From positions 1 through 64,000 of the forward strand of contig CAZHTC010000009.1 in the NCBI GenBank assembly GCA_964535575.1: a stretch of DNA of 64,000 nt, in the 5' to 3' direction. The notes beneath the pieces are model-generated. The model was not told the origin of the DNA and ran no database searches. It worked only from the letters and a program-made list of their open reading frames with translations. Positions 1 to 9,622 of the stretch are shown one piece after another (position 1 is the stretch's first letter; each line of letters opens with the position of its first letter). The position numbers were made by a program, and so were the translations under genes. This stretch comes from JAGPCK01 sp964535575 (GTDB lineage: Bacteria; Bacteroidota; Bacteroidia; UKL13-3).

Positions 1-68
1 GAAGTATGGCGCTCTGTGTTGCCCGGACTTTCCTCTCCGGTTTCCCGAAGCGACAAGCCATTCTGCGG
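1..68 (-). ncRNA. rnpB: RNase P RNA, 5' part only
   Basis: Read on the minus strand, this holds the universally conserved 5' core of bacterial RNase P RNA (GAGGAAAGTCCGGGC, about positions 21-38), preceded by a stem region with a CTTCGG turn. RNase P RNA is the catalytic subunit that matures tRNA 5' ends. The 3' two thirds, including the partner strand of P4, lie outside the window. The 5' end is set roughly from the promoter box at 71-78. No protein-coding reading is needed to explain this stretch. Confidence 0.85.
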
Positions 69-70
69 CA

Positions 71-78
71 CAAAGGTA
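71..78 (-). promoter_or_regulatory. -7 promoter box of rnpB
   Basis: The minus strand reads TACCTTTG, an exact TAnnTTTG match to the Bacteroidota primary sigma -7 element. It sits a few bases upstream of the inferred 5' end of RNase P RNA. No clear TTG is seen 19 bases further upstream. Confidence 0.5.
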
Positions 79-87
79 CGAATAACC

Positions 88-978
88 TCAGGAATTAACC
101 TGCTTTTTAAAATAACCGATATTGTAAATAATTACCGATACCAGCATAAGCAGGTAAGCCAGCAACTGATTGGGAGTTACTTTTTCGTGATAAATCAAAA
201 ATGCCACAAAAAAATTCATGAGTGGATTCATGTACATTAAAAATCCGATAGTACCCGATGGAAGTCCCTGTAACCCGAATAAACTTAACAGCAGCGGCAC
301 AATAGTAAATACAACAGCCATTATCAATGTCATCCATAGCAGGTAAGCATCGTAGTGCAGGCTTATTCCCGCAGTGTTAAAAACCACTGAAATAAATATC
401 ATGGAAATGGTGAGCTGAATCCAAAGGGTGATGAGGCGGTTGAACTGTAAGGTTTTTTTCTGACTGATGAGGAATAAAGCATAGGAGAGGGCAATGGCCA
501 GGCTATACAATGTATGTTCAACCGAGACTGTACTCAGCAGCGCACAGCTCACTACACTAATTCCTATTGCTATCCAATGCTGTACCATCAGTTTTTCTTT
601 TAATACCGCAAAAGCAAGCAATGAGGTGAGCACCGGGCAAATCATATACGCAAAGGAAGCTGTTTGGATGTTGATACTGTTTACCGTGTAGATGTATAAA
701 ACCCAATTAATGCTGAGTAAAAATCCTCCGCTAAGAATATTGATTAAGGCACTTGTTTTCTCCTTTTGCGGCAGGGTTAAAAAGGTTTCTTTGTAAGCGG
801 TTAGTTTTTTTCGCAAAAACAAAAGAACATAACCCGTTATGCAAATCAACGCAAAGGCTATTCTGAAAAATAAAATCCGTGGTGCATCGTACCCCGAAAG
901 CAGTTTGATAAACATAGGGAAAATACCCCAGATAAGATAGGCCAGAATAACAGAAGAGAGGTATTTATTTCCCTTCAT
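88..978 (-). CDS. rarD: EamA/RarD-type drug-metabolite permease
   Basis: A 296-residue, strongly hydrophobic protein with about ten predicted membrane segments arranged as two EamA halves. The segment NWVLYIYTVN at about residues 90-100 and the following helix with a 'Y-P-TSLLA' pattern resemble RarD rather than other EamA groups. RarD proteins are inner-membrane permeases of poorly defined substrate; chloramphenicol resistance is the name-giving phenotype. It starts one base upstream of the end of ppk1 on the same strand, so it is probably the distal gene of the exonuclease-ppk1-permease run. Family confidence is high; the exact subfamily is moderate. Confidence 0.8.
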   Translation of the reverse strand: MKGNKYLSSVILAYLIWGIFPMFIKLLSGYDAPRILFFRIAFALICITGYVLLFLRKKLTAYKETFLTLPQKEKTSALINILSGGFLLSINWVLYIYTVNSINIQTASFAYMICPVLTSLLAFAVLKEKLMVQHWIAIGISVVSCALLSTVSVEHTLYSLAIALSYALFLISQKKTLQFNRLITLWIQLTISMIFISVVFNTAGISLHYDAYLLWMTLIMAVVFTIVPLLLSLFGLQGLPSGTIGFLMYMNPLMNFFVAFLIYHEKVTPNQLLAYLLMLVSVIIYNIGYFKKQVNS

Positions 979-3054
979 TTATTCGTTTGCCGAAAGATTT
1001 TTTACATAATCCCATATAACATACTGAGACCGGATTTCCGCATCACCTGCACTCCTTTTTACGTACCTGTTGTTTTGCATTTTATCAATAACCCTGGCCT
1101 TGGTGTTGTCGAGCAACTGAATATTTATGATATCGCGTATTTGTTTTCGGCAGTCAGTATCCAGTACTGGAAAAGCCACCTCTATACGGTTGTTCAGGTT
1201 GCGTTGCATCCAGTCGGCTGACGAAAGGTAAATTTTTTCTTTTCCGCCATTGGCAAAAATGTACACACGTGCGTGCTCCAGATAGCGGTCAATAATGCTT
1301 ATGACCGAAATGTTTTCGCTGAGTTTTTTTACTCCGGGAACCAGGGCACATACCCCCCGTACAATCATTTGAATTTTAACTCCTGCCTTACTCGCATCAT
1401 ACAGTTTTTTAATAATCATTTCATCTACCAGCGAGTTCATTTTTAAAATCATGTAAGCAGGTTTTCCTTTTTTAGCATTTTTAATTTCCTGCTCTATTAA
1501 ACGGATAAACTCCGGTTTCATATGATGTGGGGCTACCAGCAAATGCTTAAATTTAAGTGGTTTATCCGGGTGAGATAAAAAGGAGAATACCCGTGCTACT
1601 TCTTCGGTTATCTGTTTGTTTTTGGTAAACAATCCGTGGTCGCAATATAAGCGCGCGGTAACCCCGTTGTAGTTTCCGGTTCCTAAATGAGCATACCTTA
1701 CCACTTTGTTATTTTCTCTGCGGTAAATAAGACATACTTTGGAATGCACTTTTTGTTTTGGCTTCCCAAAAAGAACTTTCGCTCCGGCTTCCTGTAATTT
1801 ATTCGTCCAGTAAATATTATGTTCTTCATCAAAGCGGGCCTGCAATTCCATAAGCACCGTAACCTTTTTTCCGTTTTTCACAGCATTAATCAATGCGTTG
1901 CACACATTTGATTGCTTGGCCACCCGGTAAAGTGTAATTTTTATTTCAGATACGAACGGGTCAATAGCAGCTTCGCGCAAAAACCGGATCATGTAGTCAA
2001 ACGACTGATAGGGATGGTGCAGGATATAGTCGCGTTTTGAAACAGCATCAAACATAGAACGGGTGGTTTCAAGCGACACTACGGCACTTTGCGCTTTGGG
2101 TTCGTAGTACAAATTTTCCTGCCCTGTTTTAGGGAAGTCCATAAAGTCTTTGAAATTATGGTACCGCCCGCCTGGTATTAAACTTTGCTTGTGAATACCT
2201 AATTTGGTTGTGATAAAAGCTAATAAATCTCCCGGAATTTCCTCGTCATACACAAACCGTACGGGCAATCCCTTTTTTCGTTCTTTTAAACTGGCCTCTA
2301 CTTTTTCAATAAAGTTTTCGTTGAAATCCTGCTCTATGGCCAGTTCGGCATCGCGGGTAAGTTTAAGGGTGTATGCCTCGAATTTATCGTATTCAAAAAT
2401 GGAAAATATTTTATCGAGCGATGTACGTATAATATCATCCAATAGTATGATATGTGTGTTTTTTTTATCGGTGGTGGGAATAATATAAAAACGCGGAAGC
2501 ACTCCCACCGGAAGTTCAATTAAGGCATATTTAGGGCGAAGGGAACCGTTTTGCTTACTCATTTTTACCGCGAGGTAAATGGATTTATCCCGCAAAAAAG
2601 GAAATTCGGTTTTTGAATCGAGTAACAGTGGAAACAAATGCTGTGCAACAATAGTTTTGAAATACTCCCTCACCAATTGCCGCTGCCCCATGCTAAGGGT
2701 TTTTTCATCCAGAATATAAATATTTTTTTCTTCCAGTTCCTGTCTTATCCGTGCATATGCATCCTGAAAAGTATCCTGCAATTTTACCGCACGTTCCAGT
2801 ATCAGTTCTAAAATGGTTTCGGGATGCAGCCGATACGGGCTTATGGAGGTTCTTTTGGCTTTAATTGCTCTACGTATGGAGGCTACGCGCACCCTGAAAA
2901 ACTCATCCATATTGGATGAGAAAATAGCCAGAAATTTTAACCGCTCCATCAAAGGCACATCGGGATCTTCCGCTTCCTGCAACACCCGCTCATTGAACGA
3001 AAGCCAGCTTAGTTCACGGTCTTTAATTAAAATTCCTTTGTACTCTTTTATCAT
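979..3054 (-). CDS. ppk1: Polyphosphate kinase 1
   Basis: A 691-residue protein of the usual PPK1 length, which reversibly makes polyphosphate from the gamma phosphate of ATP. Visible are the N-terminal helical motif LSWLSFNERVLQEA, the first phospholipase-D-like motif with the phosphorylated histidine in KQKVHSKV (about His437), LGTGNYN after it, and the second catalytic half with EHARVYIF and SSADWMQRNLNNRIE. All expected catalytic elements are present. It is followed after zero spacing by the RarD-like permease and preceded by the exo/endonuclease-family gene on the same strand, suggesting one transcription unit. Confidence 0.97.
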   Translation of the reverse strand: MIKEYKGILIKDRELSWLSFNERVLQEAEDPDVPLMERLKFLAIFSSNMDEFFRVRVASIRRAIKAKRTSISPYRLHPETILELILERAVKLQDTFQDAYARIRQELEEKNIYILDEKTLSMGQRQLVREYFKTIVAQHLFPLLLDSKTEFPFLRDKSIYLAVKMSKQNGSLRPKYALIELPVGVLPRFYIIPTTDKKNTHIILLDDIIRTSLDKIFSIFEYDKFEAYTLKLTRDAELAIEQDFNENFIEKVEASLKERKKGLPVRFVYDEEIPGDLLAFITTKLGIHKQSLIPGGRYHNFKDFMDFPKTGQENLYYEPKAQSAVVSLETTRSMFDAVSKRDYILHHPYQSFDYMIRFLREAAIDPFVSEIKITLYRVAKQSNVCNALINAVKNGKKVTVLMELQARFDEEHNIYWTNKLQEAGAKVLFGKPKQKVHSKVCLIYRRENNKVVRYAHLGTGNYNGVTARLYCDHGLFTKNKQITEEVARVFSFLSHPDKPLKFKHLLVAPHHMKPEFIRLIEQEIKNAKKGKPAYMILKMNSLVDEMIIKKLYDASKAGVKIQMIVRGVCALVPGVKKLSENISVISIIDRYLEHARVYIFANGGKEKIYLSSADWMQRNLNNRIEVAFPVLDTDCRKQIRDIINIQLLDNTKARVIDKMQNNRYVKRSAGDAEIRSQYVIWDYVKNLSANE

Positions 3055-3072
3055 CGCGAAAGGCGTGCAATG

Positions 3073-4092
3073 TTATTTACCCAGTTTTAGAAAAATGTAA
3101 ACGGGCAAATGGTCGCTGTAGCCTCCAAGGTATTTGCTTCCCGCATATGTGCGGTAAGGTTGTCCCTTGTATCTTTCCTCTTGTTCAAGCATCCATTCTT
3201 CCTTATAAATGGTGGCCGACTCCGATACATAACTTACCTTGCTCTTACCAGCAATCATTACCCTCGACACAATCACCTGATCAAGCATGCTCCACTCTTT
3301 TTTATAATTATGCGATCCTTGTCCCAGTGCTTTTAATACCGTCATGCAATTGTATAAGCCGCTTTTAGCCGCCTGCTCCGTATTGCCTTTGGCACCTAGC
3401 GAAATACTCATGCTGCTGTCGGTAGGTTCATCATTAAAATCGCCCATGATTACAATATTGGCATTAGCATTCGTATTCAAAACCGAGTCTACACTTTTGC
3501 GCAATTGCGAGGCAGCAAACTGGCGTTTGTAGCTCGATTCGGCTGTTCCTTCCCTTCGCGAGGGGAAGTGATTTACATATAAGTGAACTACTTCCTTGTT
3601 GGGTAATTCGCCTTTTACATAAAGAATATCACGGGTGCGCTTCCATTCGGTATTGGGTAAATCAAACCGGATAAAATGGCTGCTGAGTACTGTTAGTTTT
3701 TCCGGCTTGTATAACAGGGCTACATCAATTCCCCTCGGGTCGGCCGATTCAAAATGCACCACCCGGTAAATTTGTTTTTTGGTGGCCAGCATAGCGGTTA
3801 AATCGGTAAGCACTTTATCATTTTCCACTTCGCAAAGCCCGAGTACATCGGGTCCTTTTCCGTTGCCTATGTCCAGAATTACCTTACACAGGTTTTCTAA
3901 TTTCACCTCGTAGCGGTCGCCCGTCCATTGTGCTTTTGAAGCGGGCAAAAACTCACTGTCTTCCGTTTTGGGGTCGTCAATGGTGTCGAACAGATTTTCT
4001 ACGTTATAAAATGCTATCTGGTAATTTCCTTTTTGTGCCGAAACCGAAAAGCCCGAGAGCAGCAGCAAAGTGATAAATACGGAGTATTTCAT
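3073..4092 (-). CDS. Secreted endonuclease/exonuclease/phosphatase family protein
   Basis: A 339-residue protein with a clear signal peptide ending in SVSAQ (about residue 19), so it is exported. It carries the hallmarks of the DNase I-like fold: FYNVENLFD near the mature N-terminus, a metal-binding Glu in GLCEVEND (about residue 90), the MGDFNDEP motif and a C-terminal YSDHLPV. Members act as metal-dependent phosphodiesterases or phosphatases; the substrate cannot be told from sequence. It is 18 bases upstream of ppk1 on the same strand. An exported member could serve phosphate or nucleotide scavenging, which is inference. Confidence 0.85.
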   Translation of the reverse strand: MKYSVFITLLLLSGFSVSAQKGNYQIAFYNVENLFDTIDDPKTEDSEFLPASKAQWTGDRYEVKLENLCKVILDIGNGKGPDVLGLCEVENDKVLTDLTAMLATKKQIYRVVHFESADPRGIDVALLYKPEKLTVLSSHFIRFDLPNTEWKRTRDILYVKGELPNKEVVHLYVNHFPSRREGTAESSYKRQFAASQLRKSVDSVLNTNANANIVIMGDFNDEPTDSSMSISLGAKGNTEQAAKSGLYNCMTVLKALGQGSHNYKKEWSMLDQVIVSRVMIAGKSKVSYVSESATIYKEEWMLEQEERYKGQPYRTYAGSKYLGGYSDHLPVYIFLKLGK

Positions 4093-4142
4093 TTGAATAT
4101 TTTTTTAAAACAAGTTGTTTACCTATAAAAATGGTGCCCGTT

Positions 4143-4958
4143 TTACACGGCCACATTGTATTCTCTCAATGCATCATTCAAGGAGGTTTTGGTATCGGTT
4201 GATGCTTTACGCTGACCTATAATCAATGCACAGGGTACCTGGTAATTTCCGGCTGCAAAGTTTTTGGTGTACGATCCGGGAATCACCACCGAGCGCTCGG
4301 GTACATATCCTTTAAATTCTTTTGGTTCGCTGCCGGTAACATCAATAATTTTTGTTGAAAGCGTTAACGTAACACCTGCACCCAACACTGCTTCCTTACC
4401 CACACGCACGCCTTCCACCACAATACACCGTGAACCGACAAAGGCTCCGTCTTCAATAATTACGGGAGCGGCCTGCACGGGTTCCAGTACGCCACCAATG
4501 CCCACGCCACCACTCAGATGAACATGTTTACCTATTTGCGCACAACTTCCTACCGTTGCCCAGGTATCTACCATCGTTCCTTCATCTACATAGGCCCCGA
4601 TATTTACATAACTGGGCATTAAAATGACTCCGGGCGACAGGTAGGCTCCGTATCGGGCTACTCCATGTGGCACCACGCGCACACCCAAAGCCTCATAATT
4701 GTGCTTCAGTTCCATTTTATCATAAAATTCCATAGGCCCGGCTTCCAGTGTTTTCATGGGTTGAATGGGGAAATATAAAATCACGGCTTTTTTCACCCAT
4801 TCGTTTACCTGCCAGCCACCTGCAACAGGCTCGGCCACCCGCAAACGGCCTTTATCCAACTCTTCTATTACCGCTCTTATGGCCTGCTGAACAGAGGCAT
4901 CTTGCAAAAGCTTGCGGTCGTCCCACGTTTTTTCTATTATTTCCTTATAGTTTTGCAT
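4143..4958 (-). CDS. dapD: Tetrahydrodipicolinate N-succinyltransferase
   Basis: A 271-residue enzyme of the succinylase branch of diaminopimelate/lysine synthesis, which transfers succinyl from succinyl-CoA to tetrahydrodipicolinate. It has the helical N-terminal domain followed by hexapeptide (left-handed beta-helix) repeats from about residue 100, including GVILMPSYVNIGAYVDEG and SRCIVVEGVRVG, and the typical C-terminal VPCALIIGQRK. Length and motif order match DapD throughout. lysA, the last enzyme of the same pathway, begins at the other end of the window but is not linked. It is divergent from the GNAT-nitrilase gene with 42 bases between starts. Confidence 0.96.
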   Translation of the reverse strand: MQNYKEIIEKTWDDRKLLQDASVQQAIRAVIEELDKGRLRVAEPVAGGWQVNEWVKKAVILYFPIQPMKTLEAGPMEFYDKMELKHNYEALGVRVVPHGVARYGAYLSPGVILMPSYVNIGAYVDEGTMVDTWATVGSCAQIGKHVHLSGGVGIGGVLEPVQAAPVIIEDGAFVGSRCIVVEGVRVGKEAVLGAGVTLTLSTKIIDVTGSEPKEFKGYVPERSVVIPGSYTKNFAAGNYQVPCALIIGQRKASTDTKTSLNDALREYNVAV

Positions 4959-5000
4959 GCTGATATTTTTGGCGCAAATTAGCAGAAAGTCTCTTTACCC

Positions 5001-6533
5001 ATGAAGAAAACACAAAGAAGAAAACCACTCATTATCCAGAGAAATGCTACTCCTGATGATTTTGAGGGAATTATAAAGTTATCCGAGATATGTTTTAAAG
5101 GCACTGAGCCCTGGAGTATGGATATGCTCCGCAGCCAGTACATGATTTTTCCTGACGGAATGCAGATTATTGAATACGAAGGCGAGATTGTAGGCTCTGC
5201 TACCAGCCTTATCATCAATTTTGACGAATACGATGACGACCACACCTGGAAAGAGATTTGTGAAAACGGGTTTATCACCAACCACGACCCCGAGGGCGAT
5301 ACCCTTTATGGTATAGAAGCTATGGTGCACCCCGAATTTCAAGGACTTAAAATTGGGCGAAGGCTGTACGAGATGCGCAGGGATTTATGTGTAAACAGCA
5401 ACCTTAAACATATTCTTATCGGTGGGCGTATTCCAAACTATCACCTGTACTCCGAAGAATTTGGAGTGAGGGCGTATATAAAAAGGGTGCTCGAGAAAAA
5501 AATTAAAGATCCTGTACTTACGTTTCAGTTATCGCACGGTTTCACCATTGAGCGGATTATAAAAGATTATTTGCCCGAGGATAAAGAATCGGAGGGATAT
5601 GCGGTGTTGCTCGAGTGGAATAACCTCGATTATATTCCCGAAACACGCGAAACGAGTGTGATGATGAAAAAGGTGCGTATTTGCTGCATTCAATACGAAT
5701 TGCGTAAAATTACCTCGTTCGAGGATTTTGCCCAGCAAAGCGAGTATTTTACCGATGTTGCATCTAACTATAAATCCGATTTTGTGCTGTTCCCCGAGTT
5801 ATTTACCACGCAGCTCCTTTCACTGGTTGATTACAAAGGGATGAGCCCTGAAGACAGTATCCGTAAATTAGATGAATACACGGATGACTATATCAATCTT
5901 TTTTCGCGCCTCTCGGTGGAGTACAATATCAATATCATTGCAGGCACGCATTTACAGGTAGAAAACGATCACCTGTACAATATCAGTTACCTGTTTAAGC
6001 GCGATGGTACTTATGAGAAGCAATATAAAATTCATATCACCAGCAACGAGGCCAAATGGTGGGGCGTGAGACCCGGAAACGAAGTAAAAGTATTTAATAC
6101 CGATTGCGGCAAAGTAGCCATTAATGTGTGTTACGATATCGAGTTTCCTGAGGTAGCCCGCATTGCCTGCAACAAGGGAGCAAAAATTATTTTTGTACCG
6201 TTCAGCACCGATGAAAAACATGGGTATTTGAGGGTAAAACTTTGTTCACAGGCGCGCGCTATCGAAAATCAGATTTATGTAGCCACTGCTGGCACCATTG
6301 GCAATATTCCTTCGGTAGAAAATATGGATATCAATTACGCTCAGTCGGGTATTTATACGCCCAGCGATTTTGCTTTTCCGCCCGATGCCGTAGCGGGGGA
6401 ATGTAATACCAATATTGAAACCGTAGTGATTGCCGACCTCGACTTAGCGGCTCTGGAACGTGCCCGAAACACCGGCACCGTACAAAACTGGAAAGACCGC
6501 AGATTGGATATGTATGAAGTGAACGAGTTGTAA
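5001..6533 (+). CDS. GNAT acetyltransferase / carbon-nitrogen hydrolase fusion
   Basis: A 510-residue two-domain protein. Residues about 10-210 form a GNAT-like domain with the acetyl-CoA-binding stretch EFQGLKIGRRLYE. Residues about 225-510 form a nitrilase-superfamily amidohydrolase with an intact catalytic triad: Glu266 in FPELF, Lys343 in KQYKIH and Cys377 in NVCYDIEFPE. This architecture is widespread in bacteria, but its substrate is not established to my knowledge. Nitrilase relatives include N-carbamoylputrescine amidase, which is notable because agmatine-related enzymes lie at 51.5-63 kb, but that link is speculative. The start is the only ATG before the conserved region. Confidence 0.88.
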   Translation: MKKTQRRKPLIIQRNATPDDFEGIIKLSEICFKGTEPWSMDMLRSQYMIFPDGMQIIEYEGEIVGSATSLIINFDEYDDDHTWKEICENGFITNHDPEGDTLYGIEAMVHPEFQGLKIGRRLYEMRRDLCVNSNLKHILIGGRIPNYHLYSEEFGVRAYIKRVLEKKIKDPVLTFQLSHGFTIERIIKDYLPEDKESEGYAVLLEWNNLDYIPETRETSVMMKKVRICCIQYELRKITSFEDFAQQSEYFTDVASNYKSDFVLFPELFTTQLLSLVDYKGMSPEDSIRKLDEYTDDYINLFSRLSVEYNINIIAGTHLQVENDHLYNISYLFKRDGTYEKQYKIHITSNEAKWWGVRPGNEVKVFNTDCGKVAINVCYDIEFPEVARIACNKGAKIIFVPFSTDEKHGYLRVKLCSQARAIENQIYVATAGTIGNIPSVENMDINYAQSGIYTPSDFAFPPDAVAGECNTNIETVVIADLDLAALERARNTGTVQNWKDRRLDMYEVNEL

Positions 6534-6558
6534 GAAAATTTTTGGCAAGGAATTTTGC

Positions 6559-7029
6559 TTACGGAGCCGGAACAAAATGTTTGCTTCGCTCAATGGTATC
6601 GCTGCCCGAAATTTCTTTCCAGGTAATTACAAAACGTTCGTCAAATAATTCGTACACGCTGAAGTTGGTTGTACCTAAATGAATAAATCCGGGAGTACTT
6701 CCAAAACCCCAATTGCTCATTTCGGTAGCGGGCTCGTTGAGGTAACAATGTTTATTGCCCCAGGTATATTTTAAATCTCCATTGGGGTAAAAAGTAAAGA
6801 GGTCATCGGTTTCGCAACTGTCAATAAACTCCACTTGCCCGTTGCGGGTATAAAAAAACGGTTTCCAAGTTTTGGAACTGTTGCTGGTAAGCGATTTAGC
6901 AGGGTCGGCTGAAAAAATAGGAACTGCCACAGGTGACGGTAATCTTCCCGGTGCATCGGTGCGGCAGGCTTCACCCAAAAGGGTAAAAATAAAACATGCG
7001 GCTAAAATTGATTGAATTCGTGTTGACAT
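6559..7029 (-). CDS. Hypothetical lipoprotein
   Basis: A 156-residue protein with a lipoprotein-like N-terminus: a hydrophobic stretch from about residue 5 and Cys22 in GEACRTD. The mature part is rich in Trp, Phe and Tyr (for example TWGNKHCYLNEP and NWGFGSTPGF), suggesting a small beta-sandwich or lipocalin-like fold, as in many Bacteroidota 'lipocalin-like' lipoproteins. It is convergent with the GNAT-nitrilase gene and divergent from the peptidase gene. I do not recognise a family with confidence. Confidence 0.65.
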   Translation of the reverse strand: MSTRIQSILAACFIFTLLGEACRTDAPGRLPSPVAVPIFSADPAKSLTSNSSKTWKPFFYTRNGQVEFIDSCETDDLFTFYPNGDLKYTWGNKHCYLNEPATEMSNWGFGSTPGFIHLGTTNFSVYELFDERFVITWKEISGSDTIERSKHFVPAP

Positions 7030-7082
7030 TTACTGCGAAATACGTGTACTTGCTTACCCGTTTAGTGAAATTTTAGACAAAT

Positions 7083-9257
7083 ATGATGAAATCACAGTTG
7101 AAAAAAGCACTCTTTTTTGTTTTAGCCATGTGCAGCCTTGTGGCCACGGCACAAACCAAATTACTTACCATTGAAGAGGCCGTGATGAAAGGACGCACTT
7201 CATTAGCTCCTGCACGCCTCAACCAGTTGATGTGGGTTACCGGAGCCGATATGTACTCGTACGTGGTAAAAACAGGAGACCAGGAAAAATTGGTACGCGC
7301 AAATGTTGCCTCAACTTCGGTAGATACGCTGCTGAGTGCCGAGGAACTGAGCAAGGCGGTGTACAATGCCGATGCCGTTGCGCCCGCTTTTAAAACGTTT
7401 CCGGCTATTACGTGGGTATCTCCCAAATCGTTCAGAATTGTGCATAACCACACCGTTTTTCTATACGATGTGGAAGGGAAAAAATGCTACCTCATTAATA
7501 AATTTCTGAAAGATGCCGAGAATACCGATTTTGAAAGCACCAGCAATGCCATGGCATTTACGTTGCAGAATAATTTGTTTGTGTATTTTTCCGATCAATC
7601 GGTTTCGCAAACTTCATCCAACGACAATAAAGGCATTGTGAGCGGACAGGCTGTTCACCGAAACGAGTTTGGTATTGTAAAAGGAACTTTTTGGTCGCCA
7701 AAGGGGCGCTATATGGCTTTTTACCGCATGGATGAAACCATGGTTGACCAATACCCCATTATGGATCTTTCGAAAAAGCCGGCAGGCGAGGAGCTGATTC
7801 GCTACCCGATGGCGGGAAAAACCAGTCATCAGGTAAAAATAGGGATACTCGAATCGTCATCAAAAACGGTGGAGGATTTAAAAACCGGCCTGCCATCCGA
7901 TCAATACCTAACCAATATTGCCTGGAGCCCCGATGAACGATTTGTGTATGTAGCTGTGCTGAACAGGGAACAAAATTACCTGAAGTTAAATGAATACTCG
8001 GCCGAAACGGGAGATTTTGTAAGAACCCTTTTTGAAGAAAAAAGCAGCAAATACGTGGAGCCAGAGCACCCAATGCTATGGGTGAAAAATCACGATGATC
8101 AGTTTATATGGCAAAGCGAACAGGACGGTTACAATCATTTATACCTGTATAACAAAAGCGGAAAACTCATTCGTCAGCTTACCAAAGGCCCATGGGTGGT
8201 AACCGATATGTATGGTTTTGACGAAAAAGGAGAACATGTATTTATTCAGGCTACCAAAGAGAGCCCCATTGAGCGGCATATTTACAAAGTGAACCTGAGC
8301 AATGGTAAAATTACCCGCGTGAGTGCAGCCGTAGCAGGTACCCACACCGCGCTTATAAGCAGCAACGGAAAATACCTGATAGATTCGTACTCGAGTACCA
8401 CCATTCCGCGCAATATTGATTTGCTTACCACCGATGGAAAACCGGTGAGAAATATACTCACCGCAAAAAATCCGCTGGCCGATTATAAACTTCCCGAATT
8501 GACTCTTTTTACCATAAAAGCAGCCGATGGAGTGACCGATTTGCACTGCCGTTTGATTAAACCAATAGATTTTAATCCGCAAAAAAATTACCCTACGCTG
8601 GTGTATTTGTACGGAGGGCCGCACCTGCAATTGGTAAACAACACCTTTATGGGCGGGGCTGATTTGTGGCTGGTGTATATGGCGCAGCAGGGCTATGTGG
8701 TGTTTACGGTTGACAACCGGGGTTCGCTTAACCGCGGGCGCGATTTTGAACAGGCCACGCACCTGCATTTGGGCACCAACGAAATGGCCGACCAGTTGAA
8801 AGGAGTTGATTTTTTAAAGACACAGCCATTTGTTGACACTACCCGCATGGGCGTGTACGGATGGAGTTTTGGCGGATTTTTAACTACCACCCTCATGACC
8901 CGCAACCCCGGCACTTTTAAAACAGCCGTGGCCGGTGGACCCGTAATTGACTGGAGCATGTACGAGGTGATGTACACCGAGCGCTACATGAGCACTCCGC
9001 AGGAAAATAAAAAAGGATATGACGAGGCCAATCTGCTCAATTATGTAAGTAACCTTAAAGGCAAGCTCCTGTTAATTCACGGCACATCAGACGATGTGGT
9101 GGTGTGGCAGCACAGTTTAAAATACCTTGACGAGTGCGTGAAAAAAGGTGTACTGGTAGATTACTTGGTATATCCCGCGCATAAACACAATGTGCTGGGC
9201 CCCGACCGTGTGCACCTGATGAAAAAGATTACCCAGTATTTTAATGAGCATTTATAG
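7083..9257 (+). CDS. Dipeptidyl peptidase IV-like S9 family peptidase
   Basis: A 724-residue exported serine peptidase (signal peptide ending ATAQ at about residue 23). An N-terminal DPP-IV-type beta-propeller is followed by an alpha/beta-hydrolase domain. The catalytic serine is Ser595 in YGWSFGGF. The acid is in HGTSDD (Asp670/671) and the histidine in YPAHKHN (His700 or His702). DPP-IV enzymes remove X-Pro or X-Ala dipeptides from peptide N-termini, here presumably in the periplasm or at the surface. No T9SS tail is present. It probably supports peptide scavenging. The small gene at 9313 follows after 55 bases. Confidence 0.93.
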   Translation: MMKSQLKKALFFVLAMCSLVATAQTKLLTIEEAVMKGRTSLAPARLNQLMWVTGADMYSYVVKTGDQEKLVRANVASTSVDTLLSAEELSKAVYNADAVAPAFKTFPAITWVSPKSFRIVHNHTVFLYDVEGKKCYLINKFLKDAENTDFESTSNAMAFTLQNNLFVYFSDQSVSQTSSNDNKGIVSGQAVHRNEFGIVKGTFWSPKGRYMAFYRMDETMVDQYPIMDLSKKPAGEELIRYPMAGKTSHQVKIGILESSSKTVEDLKTGLPSDQYLTNIAWSPDERFVYVAVLNREQNYLKLNEYSAETGDFVRTLFEEKSSKYVEPEHPMLWVKNHDDQFIWQSEQDGYNHLYLYNKSGKLIRQLTKGPWVVTDMYGFDEKGEHVFIQATKESPIERHIYKVNLSNGKITRVSAAVAGTHTALISSNGKYLIDSYSSTTIPRNIDLLTTDGKPVRNILTAKNPLADYKLPELTLFTIKAADGVTDLHCRLIKPIDFNPQKNYPTLVYLYGGPHLQLVNNTFMGGADLWLVYMAQQGYVVFTVDNRGSLNRGRDFEQATHLHLGTNEMADQLKGVDFLKTQPFVDTTRMGVYGWSFGGFLTTTLMTRNPGTFKTAVAGGPVIDWSMYEVMYTERYMSTPQENKKGYDEANLLNYVSNLKGKLLLIHGTSDDVVVWQHSLKYLDECVKKGVLVDYLVYPAHKHNVLGPDRVHLMKKITQYFNEHL

Positions 9258-9312
9258 TTGCGCAATTCAAAAAAAATAGTAATTTCGATAATTAAACAAA
9301 TTTATACAGCAT

Positions 9313-9597
9313 ATGACACTAACTGCTACTGCCATAGAAAAGGAGCAAATAAAGGGGCTTAAGTTTCCAAAGGGAGAGGTGCTTAAAACCCGCGAAGAAG
9401 TGCTGCAGCGCAAAACCGATTTGCAGCGAGCCATGGTGCTGGGTAATACCGAGCACGGTAAAATACGCATTACGTTTGATACCGATGACGGAGTAAAAAT
9501 GGTTGAAACCACGGTGTGGGCCGCTACCGAAACCGAAGTGAGCCTGAAAGGCGGGGTGAATATACCACTGCACGCCATTTACCGGGTAAGCATGTAG
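9313..9597 (+). CDS. Small conserved hypothetical protein
   Basis: A 94-residue soluble protein with no signal peptide or membrane segment. The first half is charged and helical (EREVL-type spacing around LKTREEVLQRKTDLQRA). The second half looks like three to four beta strands (GKIRITFDTDDGVK, VETTVWAATE, VSLKGGVNIPLHAIYRV), which resembles a small beta-barrel/SH3-like domain seen in Bacteroidota hypothetical proteins. Codon use and composition match the upstream peptidase gene, and the direction is the same, so the two may be co-transcribed. Function unknown. Confidence 0.75.
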   Translation: MTLTATAIEKEQIKGLKFPKGEVLKTREEVLQRKTDLQRAMVLGNTEHGKIRITFDTDDGVKMVETTVWAATETEVSLKGGVNIPLHAIYRVSM

Positions 9598-9622
9598 TTT
9601 GTTATTCTTCCTATATACCCTT

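Noticed and set aside
8139..8768. 209-codon minus-strand frame
   Set aside because: Shadow of the S9 peptidase gene, whose catalytic motifs and length are convincing on the plus strand.
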